Below are positions 13,046 through 24,512 of a stretch of 64,000 nt of DNA, piece after piece (position 1 is the stretch's first letter; the number at the start of each line of letters is the position of its first letter). Both the position numbers and the translations under genes were made by a program. The notes beneath the pieces are model-generated. The model was not told where the DNA came from and did not search any database. It saw only the letters and a program-made list of their open reading frames with translations. This DNA is from Morinoia aosen (taxonomy: Eukaryota; Arthropoda; Malacostraca; Amphipoda; Talitridae), in the NCBI GenBank assembly GCA_030386875.1, contig CM059564.1, positions 42,056,075-42,120,074 of the forward strand, read 5' to 3'.

Positions 13046-13087
13046 CATAGCCTGTACATGCATTGTTATGTTTATTATTTTATCAGG

Positions 13088-13144
13088 ACAGGTTAGGGTA
13101 GGATAGGTTAAGTTAGGATAGTTTAGGATATGTTGGGTTAGGTA
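13088..13144 (+). repeat. Interstitial TTAGG-like array
   Basis: About 57 bases consist of degenerate GGTTAGG, GGATAGG and GTTAGG units, related to the insect telomere repeat TTAGG. It is too short and degenerate to be a telomere. It may mark an ancient break repair, or simply be a G-rich simple repeat. Confidence 0.6.
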
Positions 13145-13359
13145 ATGTTGACGGAATTTTTTCACGTGTCCACCTAGCTGCTTAACGATGACATTGTCCG
13201 TGAAATTTCCACAGGTTCTGCACGTAATTTTTATTATATACGTGGTTTCGCCTGTTATACAAAGCCCTGACACTCCTTACTAGCAGCAGCAGCTTTCTTC
13301 GTAAAAATTGGCACAAGAAATAGGCTTTCTCATTCGTCAATTGCGTGTTCAAATTGGTA

Positions 13360-13729
13360 GATTAGATTAGATTATAAGTTAGTTTAAGCCTCCCTAACCG
13401 CTACAAAAAAAGAGCGTATCGAAGAGAGGAAGGAGGAAGGCACCATTTAGTATGGAGATGAGAGAATGGGGGGAATCTATGCAGAAAGGTCATAGAAACA
13501 GTAAGATGAGAAAGAAGTTCATGAAACAAGATCAAAGTTGAAGAAGAAAGTAGTAGGTGCTGAAAAAACAGGACAGCAGTGAACCGAAAAAAGATGGTCC
13601 GTAACAAAACAAAAACCTATTCTATTTTAACAAAAAAGAAAGCCTACCTAACCTTCAGCTCGGGCCCTCACATTGTCCCCCTGGGAGCGCTAATTCCCAT
13701 AGATACAATAATAGTATCCCCCTGAGGGG
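13360..13729 (-). mobile_element. TAATC-tailed short retroposon, copy 3 (full length)
   Basis: This is the best-bounded copy. It is flanked by TGTTCAAATTGGTA at 13346-13359 and 13730-13743, a 14-bp target duplication. On the minus strand it begins CCCCTCAGGGGGATAC and ends in a TAATC tail of about three units. Its middle is close to copy 2. The 68-codon minus frame inside it (13401-13607) is not conserved in other copies, so the element is non-coding. Confidence 0.92.
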
Positions 13730-13743
13730 TGTTCAAATTGGTA

Positions 13744-14208
13744 ACATTAATTTGTTAGCAATTATTGGAAGATTTCTACAGCAGAAGTTGGAAATAAACT
13801 GAAAACGGAAGGCAAACGCTGAATTTTGAAATCGTGCATGATGAAAGCAGGTCAATAATGAGATGGAAAAAATTCGCTCAAATTGCTTCAATTTGAATGA
13901 AAATTGAGCATATAAATATGAGTGCGGTTATAAAATAACCGAAAAGGAAAAACAAAGAAACACACGAACGCAAATGCAAAATCACCTTAGGACTTATTTG
14001 TTCGCTCTTTGCGACTTTCTGTGATTCCTAAATTCTGAGGTTCATAAATGAACTTCAAATGAGTAGGCTTTCGATTTTTGACACCCATTCATCTCCCGGA
14101 AGAAGTAAAAAGCAGCCCGTCAAAGCCGACGGGACGCAAGGACTCGGAGTTGCGGTATCGCGCTGTGAGGGAAGTGGCCGGACCTCGACGAGGCAATAGC
14201 TGAGCTGT
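13744..14208. other. No gene recognised
   Basis: The stretch holds a 62-codon minus frame continuing into the tandem array to the right. I do not recognise anything in it. Confidence 0.5.
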
Positions 14209-14570
14209 CCTCCGGGTGTAGGGAGAAGAATTAACTTCCACAACAGATTAATTTATAGAAATTCTCCTTTGGGTGTTGGAAGAAGTTATCAATTACCAAA
14301 ACGGATTAATTTATAAAAATTCTCCTCCGGGTGTTGAAAGAAACAATCAACTACCAAAACGGATTGTTGTATAGCAATTCTCTGCCGGGTGTTGAAAGAA
14401 GTAATTAGTTCTACCAAAACGGCTGATGGTATAAAAATTCTCTTCAGGTATGCTTGTAAAACTATACTAAACGGATTAATGTACAGAAATTCTCTTACGG
14501 GCGGTTTGTAAGACTCAATAAAACTGGCTCACGTACAAATAGGCTTCTTAAGGGTGTGTGCAAAACTCGA
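14209..14570 (+). repeat. Tandem array of ~58-bp units, 6-7 copies
   Basis: Units recur with the motif TCTCCTCCGGGTGTTGAAAG followed by ACCAAAACGGATTAATTTAT. Starts lie near 14209, 14265, 14323, 14381, 14441, 14492 and 14546. The left and middle units are similar and the last two are strongly decayed. Confidence 0.85.
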
Positions 14571-14769
14571 TAAGACTGGTCAAGTGGGTCCAAACTGATA
14601 TTTCCACAAGCCTGTCCTCTTTCCACTGCGCAGAATTCGATACGACTGAAAGCTTGTATAGAAGTACTTCATAAGATTCCTCTCATTACTTCCAAATGAA
14701 ACTTTCATACATCTTATTCAACAAAAAAGTGCACGTTTCATTACGTTTACATGTGCAAAGCGTAAGGAA

Positions 14770-15132
14770 TTGATTGATTATAAGTTAGTTTAAGCCTTAC
14801 TTATCAAAACAAAGAGGTTTAAAGAGAGGAAAGATGAAGGCACTATTTAGTATGGAGTTATGGAAAAGCGGGATCTATGCACACGGTGTGCTCTCGCGCA
14901 GGGTCCCATGCGTAAAGGAACAAAGGAAAGAAAAGTTAGGAATCTAGATGAACGTTTGAAAAGAAAGTTCATAGGTGCTGAATAATGGACTGCAGTGAAC
15001 CGAAAAAAGGTCGACTGGAGAAAAATAATGATTTATTCAAAGAAATAAGGCCTAACTAACTCTTAGCTTGAGACCTCACATTTTCCCCTTGGGAGTGCTA
15101 ATTCTCATAGATGCAATAGTTGTGTCCCTCTA
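14770..15132 (-). mobile_element. TAATC-tailed short retroposon, copy 4
   Basis: This is a full-length but diverged member of the family. The tail end at the left is ATTGATTGATTATAAGTTAG, and the conserved 5' part at the right contains the GGGAGTGCTAATTCTCATAG block. I could not find a clear target duplication. Confidence 0.82.
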
Positions 15133-16062
15133 AAGCCCCCAGTGCACGGGAAAACTTTTTGAGTGAAACTCTTGATTGAGCAATTCCAATAACATTAGAA
15201 TTAATAGAAGCTCAAAGAGTATAACTGTGTAAAATTGAAAATAAGTACGTCAAGAAAAACCAAAGAATCTATTTGCGCTCGCAGTGAACGTTTGCAAGTT
15301 AAAGCCATGAAGAGTGGTATAATGGTGAACTTTACATCTTTCTCCAGGGACAGAGCAATAATAAGACCCACGCAGTCCCTAGTTATTACGGAGCTACACG
15401 ATAGCGCTGCATGAATTTCAATGATCATACCTGGTGGAACACCTCAGCGACATCTACGCATAACATAAAAACCCTTGAGAACACAGCGAGAGCAGGAAAT
15501 TGCGCGTGAAATGACACCGCATTTGGAGAAGCACAGACATCTTGAGGGGTCCGCAGTGCCGTAACGGATACCTCGTCTGCTGGACAGAAGGCCGGCCGGA
15601 ACGGACGGACGAGGCCGTTAGGATTTTCAAATCATTGCTCCGTAAATGGAGCATTTTTTCAAAGAACCTTGAGAAATGCACGAAATTGTCATGGTTTGTA
15701 TTCGCATAGGCTCGAAATGATCAGACTGCTTGTCAGAAGGCTGTCTGTTGTACATTGTTTTAGCGGAGTGAAGGTGGAAAAGAATACGGCGGCAATTACT
15801 AAAAACGACAATAAATCAAGTAACATTTCTAAACAAAACGTTTTACAATTTAATCCACTGGAAGACGGTTTTAAAAATAGCGCCAGGAGCTTCAGAAAAA
15901 TTGGAGTATAAAATGAAAAAAATAATAGAACAGATAGGAAGTATTCGAAACTATTGAGCTGGAAATTGCTTGCGAGACACGCCGGCCTCCACCGAGAAGC
16001 ACGGGGAGCAAAATAAGAGATAAAACACACCCTTACGTATAAATTTACTACACTTTCGTTCG
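15133..16062. other. No gene recognised; long minus-strand open frame
   Basis: A 155-codon frame on the minus strand (15689-16156) runs into the neighbouring MITE, and a plus-strand frame of 80 codons overlaps it at 15669-15911. The minus frame is rich in Leu, Ser and Phe, as expected for AT-rich DNA read by chance, and its N-terminal part is MITE sequence. I do not consider either frame a gene. Confidence 0.5.
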
Positions 16063-16332
16063 TTAACATATTGACTGCGTTTGCGTGGTTGCTACGGTTG
16101 GTTAGGAGAGGTGGTAGTGGCAAAATTGAAAAACCTATTTTACTGCACGAATACATATTTATCCTTTATGAAAAATGCAAAACCTATAATTGCACGAAAA
16201 TAGTTTAACTTGTACGCTAGAATTTATCGAAAAAAAATAAAAAATTTCAATGCTATTCATTGGAACCCGTGCGCAAATGGGCAATTTACCCAGCGGCACA
16301 TATCTGCACTGCTATGTAGTGAACGTATGAAA
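16063..16332 (+). mobile_element. TTAA MITE, family A, copy 1 (~270 bp)
   Basis: The left end is TTAACATATTGACTGCG and the right end is TAGTGAACGTATGAA, which are imperfect terminal inverted repeats. The body aligns with 32768-33039 on the same strand, including the shared blocks ATTGCACGA, TTGTACGCTA and GCAATTTACCCA. The right TTAA is mutated. No coding capacity. Confidence 0.8.
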
Positions 16333-16462
16333 AAGTAACATTTTGCGTAAGTTACACGGGATGTTTCTATGTATGACAACATAGTAACCTGGCAGCGCTG
16401 TGTCACACTCCTTGCTTAAAAATCTAAATAATCCCGCAAGCCCTGCAGGGAAGCAGCAAGCT

Positions 16463-16597
16463 TTGAAAACATGACAATCCCTCCCAACAGAACAGCAGCA
16501 GGGAGCTTATAACATCTCTTGTTTTATTTGTGAATATATTGGATATTCTGAGCCTGCGCGTACCATTTAGTGATCCTGTTACTCATATTAAAAATTC
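16463..16597 (-). repeat. Dispersed repeat D, minus copy (135 bp)
   Basis: This is the inverted counterpart of 12284-12418, 4.0 kb away and 0.13 kb right of a MITE. The shared core includes the complement of CAAATAAAACA and GATGTTATAAGCTCC. Confidence 0.85.
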
Positions 16598-16732
16598 TTC
16601 AATTGCTATTCGTAACAATGCAAACGTGTAATTCGACGTTTGGTGGCATACGTCTCTAGGTTTGAATAAATCATGCAATACTTATTTACATCATCCTGCT
16701 ACGACTAATTGAGTATATCCAAGTATTACTGT

Positions 16733-16860
16733 GCATGTTGTAACTAATATAAATCGCATAGTACTAAATTTAGAAAATCTAAATCTATTCATGATTAATT
16801 GAGAAAATATAAATCCATATATGATTAATTTTGAAAATTTAAACCCATCGACGATTGATA
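16733..16860 (+). repeat. Decayed tandem repeat, ~31-bp units, 3-4 copies
   Basis: The motif GAAAATnTAAA...ATGATTAATT recurs at about 16772, 16803 and 16833, with a weaker unit to the left. AT-rich and degenerate. Confidence 0.6.
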
Positions 16861-19577
16861 AAGTAGTTCAAAATCCTGTAATGCCTGTTTACAAGTTCTA
16901 ATTCTTTCTCGTATTTAATTCAGCAGAACTAAACTGTGGTGAGCTCGACTGCTCTCTAGCAATTCTGTTTCGAATGTGTAATTTGGCCAAATGCAAAGGG
17001 AGTAGGACTGTTCAATTACACGTTTTCTAGTCACAGGAGCAATTAACAGTTTGTGCTCCTATTTTATAGTAGCCGCCTGCTTAACACAACTACACAACTA
17101 CCTTAAAAAGACTGGACCTTTACTTGGCGGCTTTTAATTCGTTACAAAAAATATGGGCCTTAAACGAGGTGAGGAACATTTCAAATGTGAATTTAATTCA
17201 TCAAGTAAGATTGTGCTATTATTTTATTACATCAAATTTAGAATTTCATGACGTTTGTAAAAAAGAGATGGAAAACATATACTTCTGGAAACACATTGTG
17301 CGTACAAGAATAGCAAGCACATGTGAACAGAAGAAAATCAAATCTAATTGGTAATATACAAGATCTAATCATAATATACACGTATACCAATTATTACACC
17401 TATAAATACCTTGTGAGAAACCAAACAAATTTTTAATATCAAAATAATACACAAAAGATTTTCAAAATACCAAACAATATTTTATAATTTAATACTTGAG
17501 TGAATTAGACGAATAAATAATAATAATAAAGATACATTAAAATAAGATTCAAAGAGCCGTCAATTGACGAGTCTGGTCCTTCTAAGGTCAAAGTGCAAAC
17601 TCAATCGAAATAAGTACGCTCCAAAAAATTTACTACGCCCCAATCAACAATGGTGTAGTGAAAATAAAATTACGAATCGTGAACTTACAATCCCTAGCAT
17701 TTGCATGCAAAAACATGCATACGCGAAGGTGCAATCAATCACTCATTTGTGCGTAATTGGGCCTCATGAGTCATTGTCGTCTAAATAATTTTCCAGATCA
17801 TCGCCTTTTGCGTCTGGGAAGTGAGAATCATTTGTTTTGAATATCGCTGCCCGAAAGCACCATTCTATCGTACTGCTTTATGCTAGATGCGCAATCTAAC
17901 ACAAGTTTTAAGCCTTCTTATTTTTCTCAAGTGTATGCGTGAAAAATACATATATAAATAAAATAACTTTTCACTTTGGGCTAGGGAAAGCTATTTGAAC
18001 CTGCTGAGCAGTCTTCGTCGCAGCACCGTCATTAAAATCGTGATTAACCAAGGTCTTGTAAAGTCACATTTAAATTCCAACCTAAGAAAACATTTCAACT
18101 CCCAAATACAAGAGTAAAAATCGAAGCACCAATTTCAGCGCGCATGTGCTTATATTGCAAGTTTATATCGCATCCAAGCTCGAATGAACTTGAATGTGCA
18201 TGATAGATACTAAAATACGAAGTTGATTTCTCCAAAAATTCACTCAAGCCGCTATAGGCCAAACCCCAAGAACAATACAGGCCCAAGTTGAGGCTCTATC
18301 ACAAGGCTATGAGCACTGCAGACGGCTCTCGAAGTTGGGCCGCTTTGGGCTACGACCCAAGACAAGGCAGCCGTAACTCGTGTCGGAGGCAAACACTCGT
18401 TGGATTGTAAGCAAACACTAGGAAACTGCTTCCGAGCAGACCACACAATGCGCCACGATTGGAAACACCACGACCGGCCCAAACCAAGAAGAAATGGCGT
18501 CAGTCAGCTTTTTCCTGCTTTAAAGAAGAGCTCTTGACGAGTTCCCAATCCTCCGCCAATCTTTACTAAGTAATGGGATCTAGAGGCTCTCAGTCGAGGT
18601 TTCATGAGGTACAAGTAATTGAAGTATTTTGGCTATCTTCTTGCGCGAACAAAACGAAAATAAATGGTATTAGAGATACCTCTTCACGGCAGTGAAAATA
18701 CTGCAATCGCATCAAACCAGCCAGGAAGCACAGAATAACATTTGTGCTGTTGATGAGTTCTAACTCTTGAAAATTGAAAGGCGTAGGAAAACACGAGAGT
18801 TAATTACCCGGGATTAAGTTGAGCGTACGTTCTCAGTTGGAAGAGTGCGTCAAATCATGGGAGAGGAAGGCTTCGGGAGCTACTGTCATCCGGATTTATT
18901 TAGGAAAAATTGAGGAGTGAGCGTCGAAGCACGATCCACGAAACCCTTTGATCAATTTGCGCGGCAGCGACAGAACAGCGAAATATCGTCGCTAGACACC
19001 ATTTTGTCTTTAAAATCAGTGTGAGGAGCGTACATTTTTTGAGCTCCCGAGGCGCAGACGGTGTTCAAAATTGGCGTTAATAATTATTTAGACTCAGAAC
19101 AGAGGAACTAGAGTATGGAACGTTATATGAAATGATGTTAATTGTAAAAAATATCGTGAAATAAGAAGGCTATGATTTTGGAAGAACGTTTATTCAGACA
19201 TCATGAATGTACTGGGTTTCTTAGAAGTGAAAACTACGTACAACAAATTTTCGAAACCCTGATGCTGCAGATTGAGAGCACCAAAAGGTACTATAAAGGT
19301 TACAAATATACGTACCATAAGCAGCCCATTGAAGTCCGTATTTTCCTGGAGCAGGAGAATAAATTCTTAAAATTACTCCTTCATATTAAGGAAGCGTAAA
19401 ATTTCAGCAATTCAAATCCGAGATGTTTTCATACACAGGTCAATTTCAGATGATAATTTCACGACCAACGGGGGAGCGAAGAAAGGGCCAGCGATCCTAC
19501 AGCCACAAGTCGCTGTGTTTTTTACCCCAAAAAGTGCACTTGCATGAAGCTACAAGTGTGAAATTCTAAACACCGTT
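16861..19577. other. No gene recognised
   Basis: AT-rich DNA. The frames at 17124-17354, 17564-17788 and 19172-19399 are 75 codons or fewer and resemble nothing known. The GC content rises at 18260-18480, again without a recognisable frame. Confidence 0.55.
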
Positions 19578-19854
19578 TTAACACTTTGACTCCAAAGTGG
19601 TACATATGTGTACCACAAGGTAAATTATTTATTTACGCACCGGAATGTACAAATAGCATTTCAATTATTTTGCTACCTTTTTCGAAATAAATTTTAGAGT
19701 AAAAGGTTACATATTTTCGTTCAATTGTATTCTTTATACTTTTCAAAAAGGTTGAAAATGTATTACAGCATAAAAGACGGATTTTTAAACGACTTGTTCT
19801 AGCCTAACCAAACTGACCGTAGCAACCGCACAATAATTGTGGTCAACGTTTTAA
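19578..19854 (-). mobile_element. TTAA MITE, family A, copy 2 (~277 bp)
   Basis: Bounded by TTAA at 19578-19581 and 19851-19854. Read on the minus strand it aligns with the copy at 32768-33039. The subterminal block with GGTACATATGTGTACC lies just inside the plus-strand left end, matching the right end of the other copies. The terminal inverted repeats have diverged but are still recognisable (TTAACACTTTGACT and the complement of GTCAACGTTTTAA). Confidence 0.82.
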
Positions 19855-20699
19855 GCGAGTTAGCAGTTTCAAACGCACTCACAATTGAACGTGAAAAGAA
19901 GAGTGGTTCAAGTCCCATCGTTTTTATGACGAAAAAATAAAATTTGTAAGAAGAACCGAACATAAAATATTAATTTTAGGCTTGAAAACAACTTTTATCA
20001 AAAGCTTACAGAGATGTGAAATAATAACACTTCGGAGCTCAATATTAGAATGGGTGAACTTGGTCAGATCGGATTCAAGTTATGGATATATAAAAAAAAA
20101 ACATTGAACCCGGAAATTATTATCTGCACCTATTTTCAAGAAGGGCAATCGCGCAAGTAAAAATATTCGTACTTGTAACGTTGCAAAAGCTGCCGCCTGT
20201 AAAATAAAAATGGAAATAAAACGTTATTCATATCTAATTCGCACTCTATCGATCAAAGCTTTGAAAAACTCGGGCGACCACAAATATGTGAAACAGAAAT
20301 TTCTGGCATTTTCATAAAGCAAGAGATGCATGAAAGCCAGCCATTTATTTGCGTGGATGGAATTGTCAATATATAGGCGTACACTCCAAGTTAAACTAAC
20401 GAGCTTTTAACATAGGCATCGACTGAAAATCTACAGCTTGTTGACATTGAACATGAAATAAAATGATTCACATTTAACGAAATAAATTACTTGCTTTTTG
20501 CAGTGGCTTCTGGCAAATTTGAGCTTTTCGAAAATGAGCGAGAAAAATATAAATCAAAATTAAATTGAAATTTTTTAACCACCAACTGTTTTCCAGCGTG
20601 TAAGAGGGAACCGTATTTTTATGTGCAATATATTCACGACTCCATTGCTAAGGGCTCATATGATAGCATCACCATAACGTAAAGAAGAGGTAATTCTGG
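19855..20699. other. No gene recognised
   Basis: AT-rich DNA with no repeat or frame that I can support. Confidence 0.5.
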
Positions 20700-21072
20700 T
20701 CTAATATTTCAAATGATGCAAGGAAACTGTCAAATCATTGGACCACACTTTGTGGACCGGTTGTGCCAAAAGATGCGTAAACAAACAAACAGACAAACAT
20801 CGGCATCTTCGGGATGCTTTATTTCCAATCAAGCCTGATACATATGATCTTAGCATTGGTTTTTCAAATGTCTTACAACTAACACTATATATAGGACACC
20901 ATGACGGTTCCCCCGTAAAGCCGGTACCCAATTCCGACACCTGGGTTGAGTGGGGTATTGTGATTGAGCTTCCCCTTATACCCAACGGGGAAAATCGCCG
21001 CGCCAGCGCCGGGATACGAACCCTCGTCTCCAACATACAAGGCCGATCCCTCAACTACTGTGCCACCGCGTA
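20700..21072 (-). mobile_element. tRNA-derived SINE
   Basis: Read on the minus strand, the element begins at about 21070 with GCGGTGGCACAGTAGTTGAG, which fits an RNA polymerase III A box (21048-21065). GGGTTCGTATCCC at 21011-21023 fits a B box, and the spacing is tRNA-like. A body follows, then a TGTTTGTCTGTTTGTTTG stretch and an AACCGGTCCAC...GATTTGAC block that resembles the 3' ends of non-LTR partners. It cannot fold as a complete tRNA gene. Minus and plus frames across it (20701-21054 and 20738-21073) are shadows. The left end and target duplication are not resolved. Confidence 0.82.
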
Positions 21073-21744
21073 AACATGAATATACTGGTGCTTGGGGGTG
21101 AAAGTGAAAGACTGTAGATGTGTTTCGTTGGTGCTTGGGTGTGATTTGTGTCAGACGCGCGAGGCTAGGGGACAACCCGAGGATAGGCCACTTGGTGGCT
21201 CGTTTTTGTTGCCATTTTCTATTTATTCCGTACCTTGTTCAGGGATAAAATCGCTACTTGAGCTTTTCACGGCAAATAAAACAAACAACCCCTATTCGAT
21301 GGTAAGTATCCAAGCGTTGCCAACCATTGTACGCTCATTTCCCCGAAGAGCATAATCCGAATTACCCGTTTTACAAAATGTGCAAACGCTAAAAGCTCAA
21401 TCATAGAGCTTGGAGGGCTAACGTTTAGCTCAAGGAACGCATCAGCAGCTGAGATTATTCAAAGCCTGATAGCCCACTAATGGGGCTGCTCCCCAGACTC
21501 CTCAGCGACCAAGGAGGTAACTTGAAGATGATGAATTCGAAAGGAGGCGGTGTGATGCACGCCGAGTTCCACTGTTCTAATCGCTTTTTGAATGTCTTTA
21601 AACTGCACCTACCGCAATCTAACCACTCTTCTAATTCCTTTTCGACCGCTGCAGCTACTGCAATCCATTGTTACGTGGCGGCCAATTGTTTAACGTGGAC
21701 GAATGAAGAATATGTGAGGATTAACAAATATTTGACACAGTTTT
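21073..21744. other. No gene recognised
   Basis: Two frames of about 88 codons (21092-21355 and 21480-21746, plus strand) show no recognisable domain. Confidence 0.5.
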
Positions 21745-21860
21745 AGATTAGCGATTCGATTAGAAGAAACTTTGAGCCCTCTTAATTTAACCACAGCAAA
21801 GGTGTTCCCAGAGCAGGAATGAAGAAGGGGCTATTTAATGTGGATGTGGAATTACGGAAA
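21745..21860 (-). mobile_element. TAATC-tailed short retroposon, copy 5 (5'-truncated)
   Basis: Only the tail-proximal third is present. It starts at AGATTAGCGATTCGATTAG and continues through blocks equivalent to GGCACCATTTAGTATGGAG in diverged form. The missing part is the 5' end on the minus strand, as expected for incomplete reverse transcription. Confidence 0.65.
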
Positions 21861-24286
21861 CTGGTTAATTACAATTCGCTTAAATAAAATCATACTACAA
21901 AAACAGTGGAAAAATACTTCAAAATGCAAAATATTCAATCATTTGGGAAGGATACGTTTCTACTAAATTGTTACTGGGAAAAGAAGAATTCATTATTCCT
22001 CTGAACAAATGGAAAATCATTTGCCCCGCTTCGTTACTTTACCGTTGTTTAGACTGAAATTTCGTTGACGTTGTTTGCGGATTTATGAAAAATTCATAGT
22101 ATTAGAGGGCTTTCCTAAAGTAACTCCATTTTTTGAGCATTAAACACAAAAGAAGAGCCGCAAAAAAAATAAATAAAGAGAACAAGAAATGTAATATTTC
22201 ATGCTATGATAATAGCAATGACGATAATTGTGGCATTGTGGTGTTTCCATCGTGGACAAACCCTCAAGGTACATGATAATGACGTCATCGACAATAAAAT
22301 TAAATCGTAAAGTGACTGCAATTACAAATGTTTACTTAAATTTATCGTGAAATCAATTAACACATATGAATAACAATTCGTATGTCCTCAAACCGTGACT
22401 CTTTTCTGAAAAACGAATTTCTCATTTTATATCAAAGTCTACATCAATGCAGCAACAGTGTAATTAAGCATTCTCTCAATTCAATTTTTTCGCCTCCAAT
22501 CGGTAGGAAAGCTTCGTATCAGACGGCTGAAACAGAACTTTTTCAAAGCGTCCTTTCATACAAATGAGTGAGACAAAGCTGCCAGGTCATGGAGAGCATT
22601 TTTGTCAGAAAAACTTGAGGTCACACAAGCCATAAAGTTTGTGAAAGAACAGTAGCCTGCTCTCAGTTTCCGCAGAAGCAACACATGGTCCGCGAGTTTT
22701 TTTGTCTTTCAGCCTTAGAAGATTGCGAAATGGCCGAGTTTGGGCAAGTTTGGAAATAAGTTGCGGCAGCCTGGCAGTCGTCTGACAGGACGCCCTCTCA
22801 ACCAGAGGCCTGATTTTCAACCACTTTACTTCGCCGATTTAGCTGTTCTTCTAAGGAGGGTTGACTACGCTATGTGCTGTAGCACGTAACGTAGCCACGT
22901 CGACTTAAAATTCATTGACCGTTCCCGGAAACTTGTAAGCATGTAAGTCAAATTTTGGGCCACTTTGCCTAATGGCACCCAGATAATCCAGAGCCAAATT
23001 GAAAATCAAATAAAAATTCCCGTATGTAGTCTTTGAATACGAATCTCGAGCATTGCAGTCGGGAAAACTCTCCTAGCTTTGCTTATATTTGCAGCCGAAA
23101 ACGTATAGCTTTCTAGTCCACCTCAGGAAGAAAAATTAGAGCTTAGTTTAAGCAATATTGAGATGAATTTCTTCACCAGGCTGGCTTCACGGACGTGAAA
23201 AGGTTCAATTTTGAGCTGCACGCGTGAAAGCCATAGAAGAGAAACTCGATTGAATGGATCTCTGAACTGTAAAGGAACATTGAGGACTTCCTTGTCTCAG
23301 TCGTGGTGACGCCGCAGCTCCCAGAGGAAATTTTCTTCAAAGGCTCCAGGCAAAGTCGGTCTCGTCGGGAGCAAAAAGAGGAAAAGTAAAGGCGCTAAAA
23401 ATGTAATTTATCCAGCAAAGAAAGGAGTTGGCCGGGAAATCATGATAAGGAAGAGGACCCGACCGTCCCTAAATGGGGTGCCCTAGCAAATCAATCCTAA
23501 GCGAGGAAGGAATTTGCATGAATGAATACGATCGAGAGGAGCGGCAGGACACCGATTTAGATTTACAAGGAGACGACCTGTGTAGTAAGCGCTCGATACC
23601 GTCCCTACTACAGAAACTCGAGCTACTCAGAGACGACACGGAGAACTATATGATAGCTGAATATAGTTATATAGTTCGGAGAACTATATGAATGATAGCT
23701 GGACAGGCCTAAAGAAATGGTACTGGAACTGAACGAGATTGAAGTTTGCTAAATTTGATGAATTTCTCTCTCTCTCAGATTTCAAGGAAATGACTTCAGG
23801 ATGAATAATGTGAGGAACAAACGATAGAAAGCAAATCAAATTAGAAACTGTAATTGCTTCCTTTGACTCCCAAGCACAGCTCCGACCAGGGGAATGAGCT
23901 ATAAGCACTCTCAGACGCAACCTATAAAAGACAGATTTATGGTCTGTAAAATGTCAATCAACTCGACAAAATGGAATGTCCTTGAACGACAAAATGACTA
24001 AAGCTGATTACAGTTTAATGCTCATTTTTATCTCCAACTTTCTCGTGAATTAGTTACACCGGCAAACAAAAATTATCGGAATTCTTAAGAACAAAAGACA
24101 ATTATCTAGTGCTCGAAAGAAGATCAAAATTTCAAGACTAAGCGTTCTGAACACTTTCGACTAGGCTGATGATTTCATTGCATATGAAATCACTTAGGTA
24201 AGATTTCCTCCAATAGTTATATTGTGTTTTTTTTGTGTAGAAAATGAGTTCTAGGTCTTTGGTCGAGCACGAGTACGTTAATACAG
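21861..24286. other. No gene recognised; small hairpin at 23640-23700
   Basis: Mostly unique AT-rich DNA. Near 23641-23700 the motif GAACTATATGA is repeated directly around its own inverse ATATAGTTATATAGTTC, giving a short imperfect hairpin. A CT run lies at 23766-23778. Confidence 0.5.
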
Positions 24287-24512
24287 TTCAAAACTTTGAC
24301 CGTAACGTGCGCCAGAAGAGGCCACGGAGGGGATTTTCATAATGCTGTTGACCGACCACTAGTCACAAACACAATTTTCATAAATACTTAATTTAATTTA
24401 AATGAATGCACGATTTAGTTAATGTTGGCGATTTCAAAATTGCTTACTATAATTGACTTTAAAGTTGAGTTAAATATTGAACTTCAATTTAACCATTGCG
24501 ATCAAGCGTTAA
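24287..24512 (+). mobile_element. TTAA MITE, family B, copy 2 (~226 bp)
   Basis: Aligns with 6141-6368 over its length on the same strand, including the shared blocks GATTTTCATAATGCTG and AACTTCAATTTAACC. The right end is TCAAGCGTTAA. The left end is degenerate (TTCAAAACTTTGACC). Confidence 0.75.

Noticed and set aside
12787..13050. Helitron or RTE end
   Set aside because: Motifs are only reminiscent; no terminal structure or target site could be fixed, so it is listed at low confidence only.
13088..13144. Chromosome end
   Set aside because: The tract is only about 57 bp, degenerate and flanked by ordinary sequence.
15689..16156. 155-codon minus-strand open frame
   Set aside because: Its N-terminal part is MITE sequence, its composition (Leu, Ser, Phe) is what AT-rich DNA gives by chance, and no domain is visible.
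20701..21054. 117-codon minus frame and 111-codon plus frame
   Set aside because: Both lie in the tRNA-derived SINE, which is non-coding.
21010..21070. Functional tRNA gene
   Set aside because: A and B boxes are present, but the arms do not pair as a full cloverleaf and a SINE body follows.
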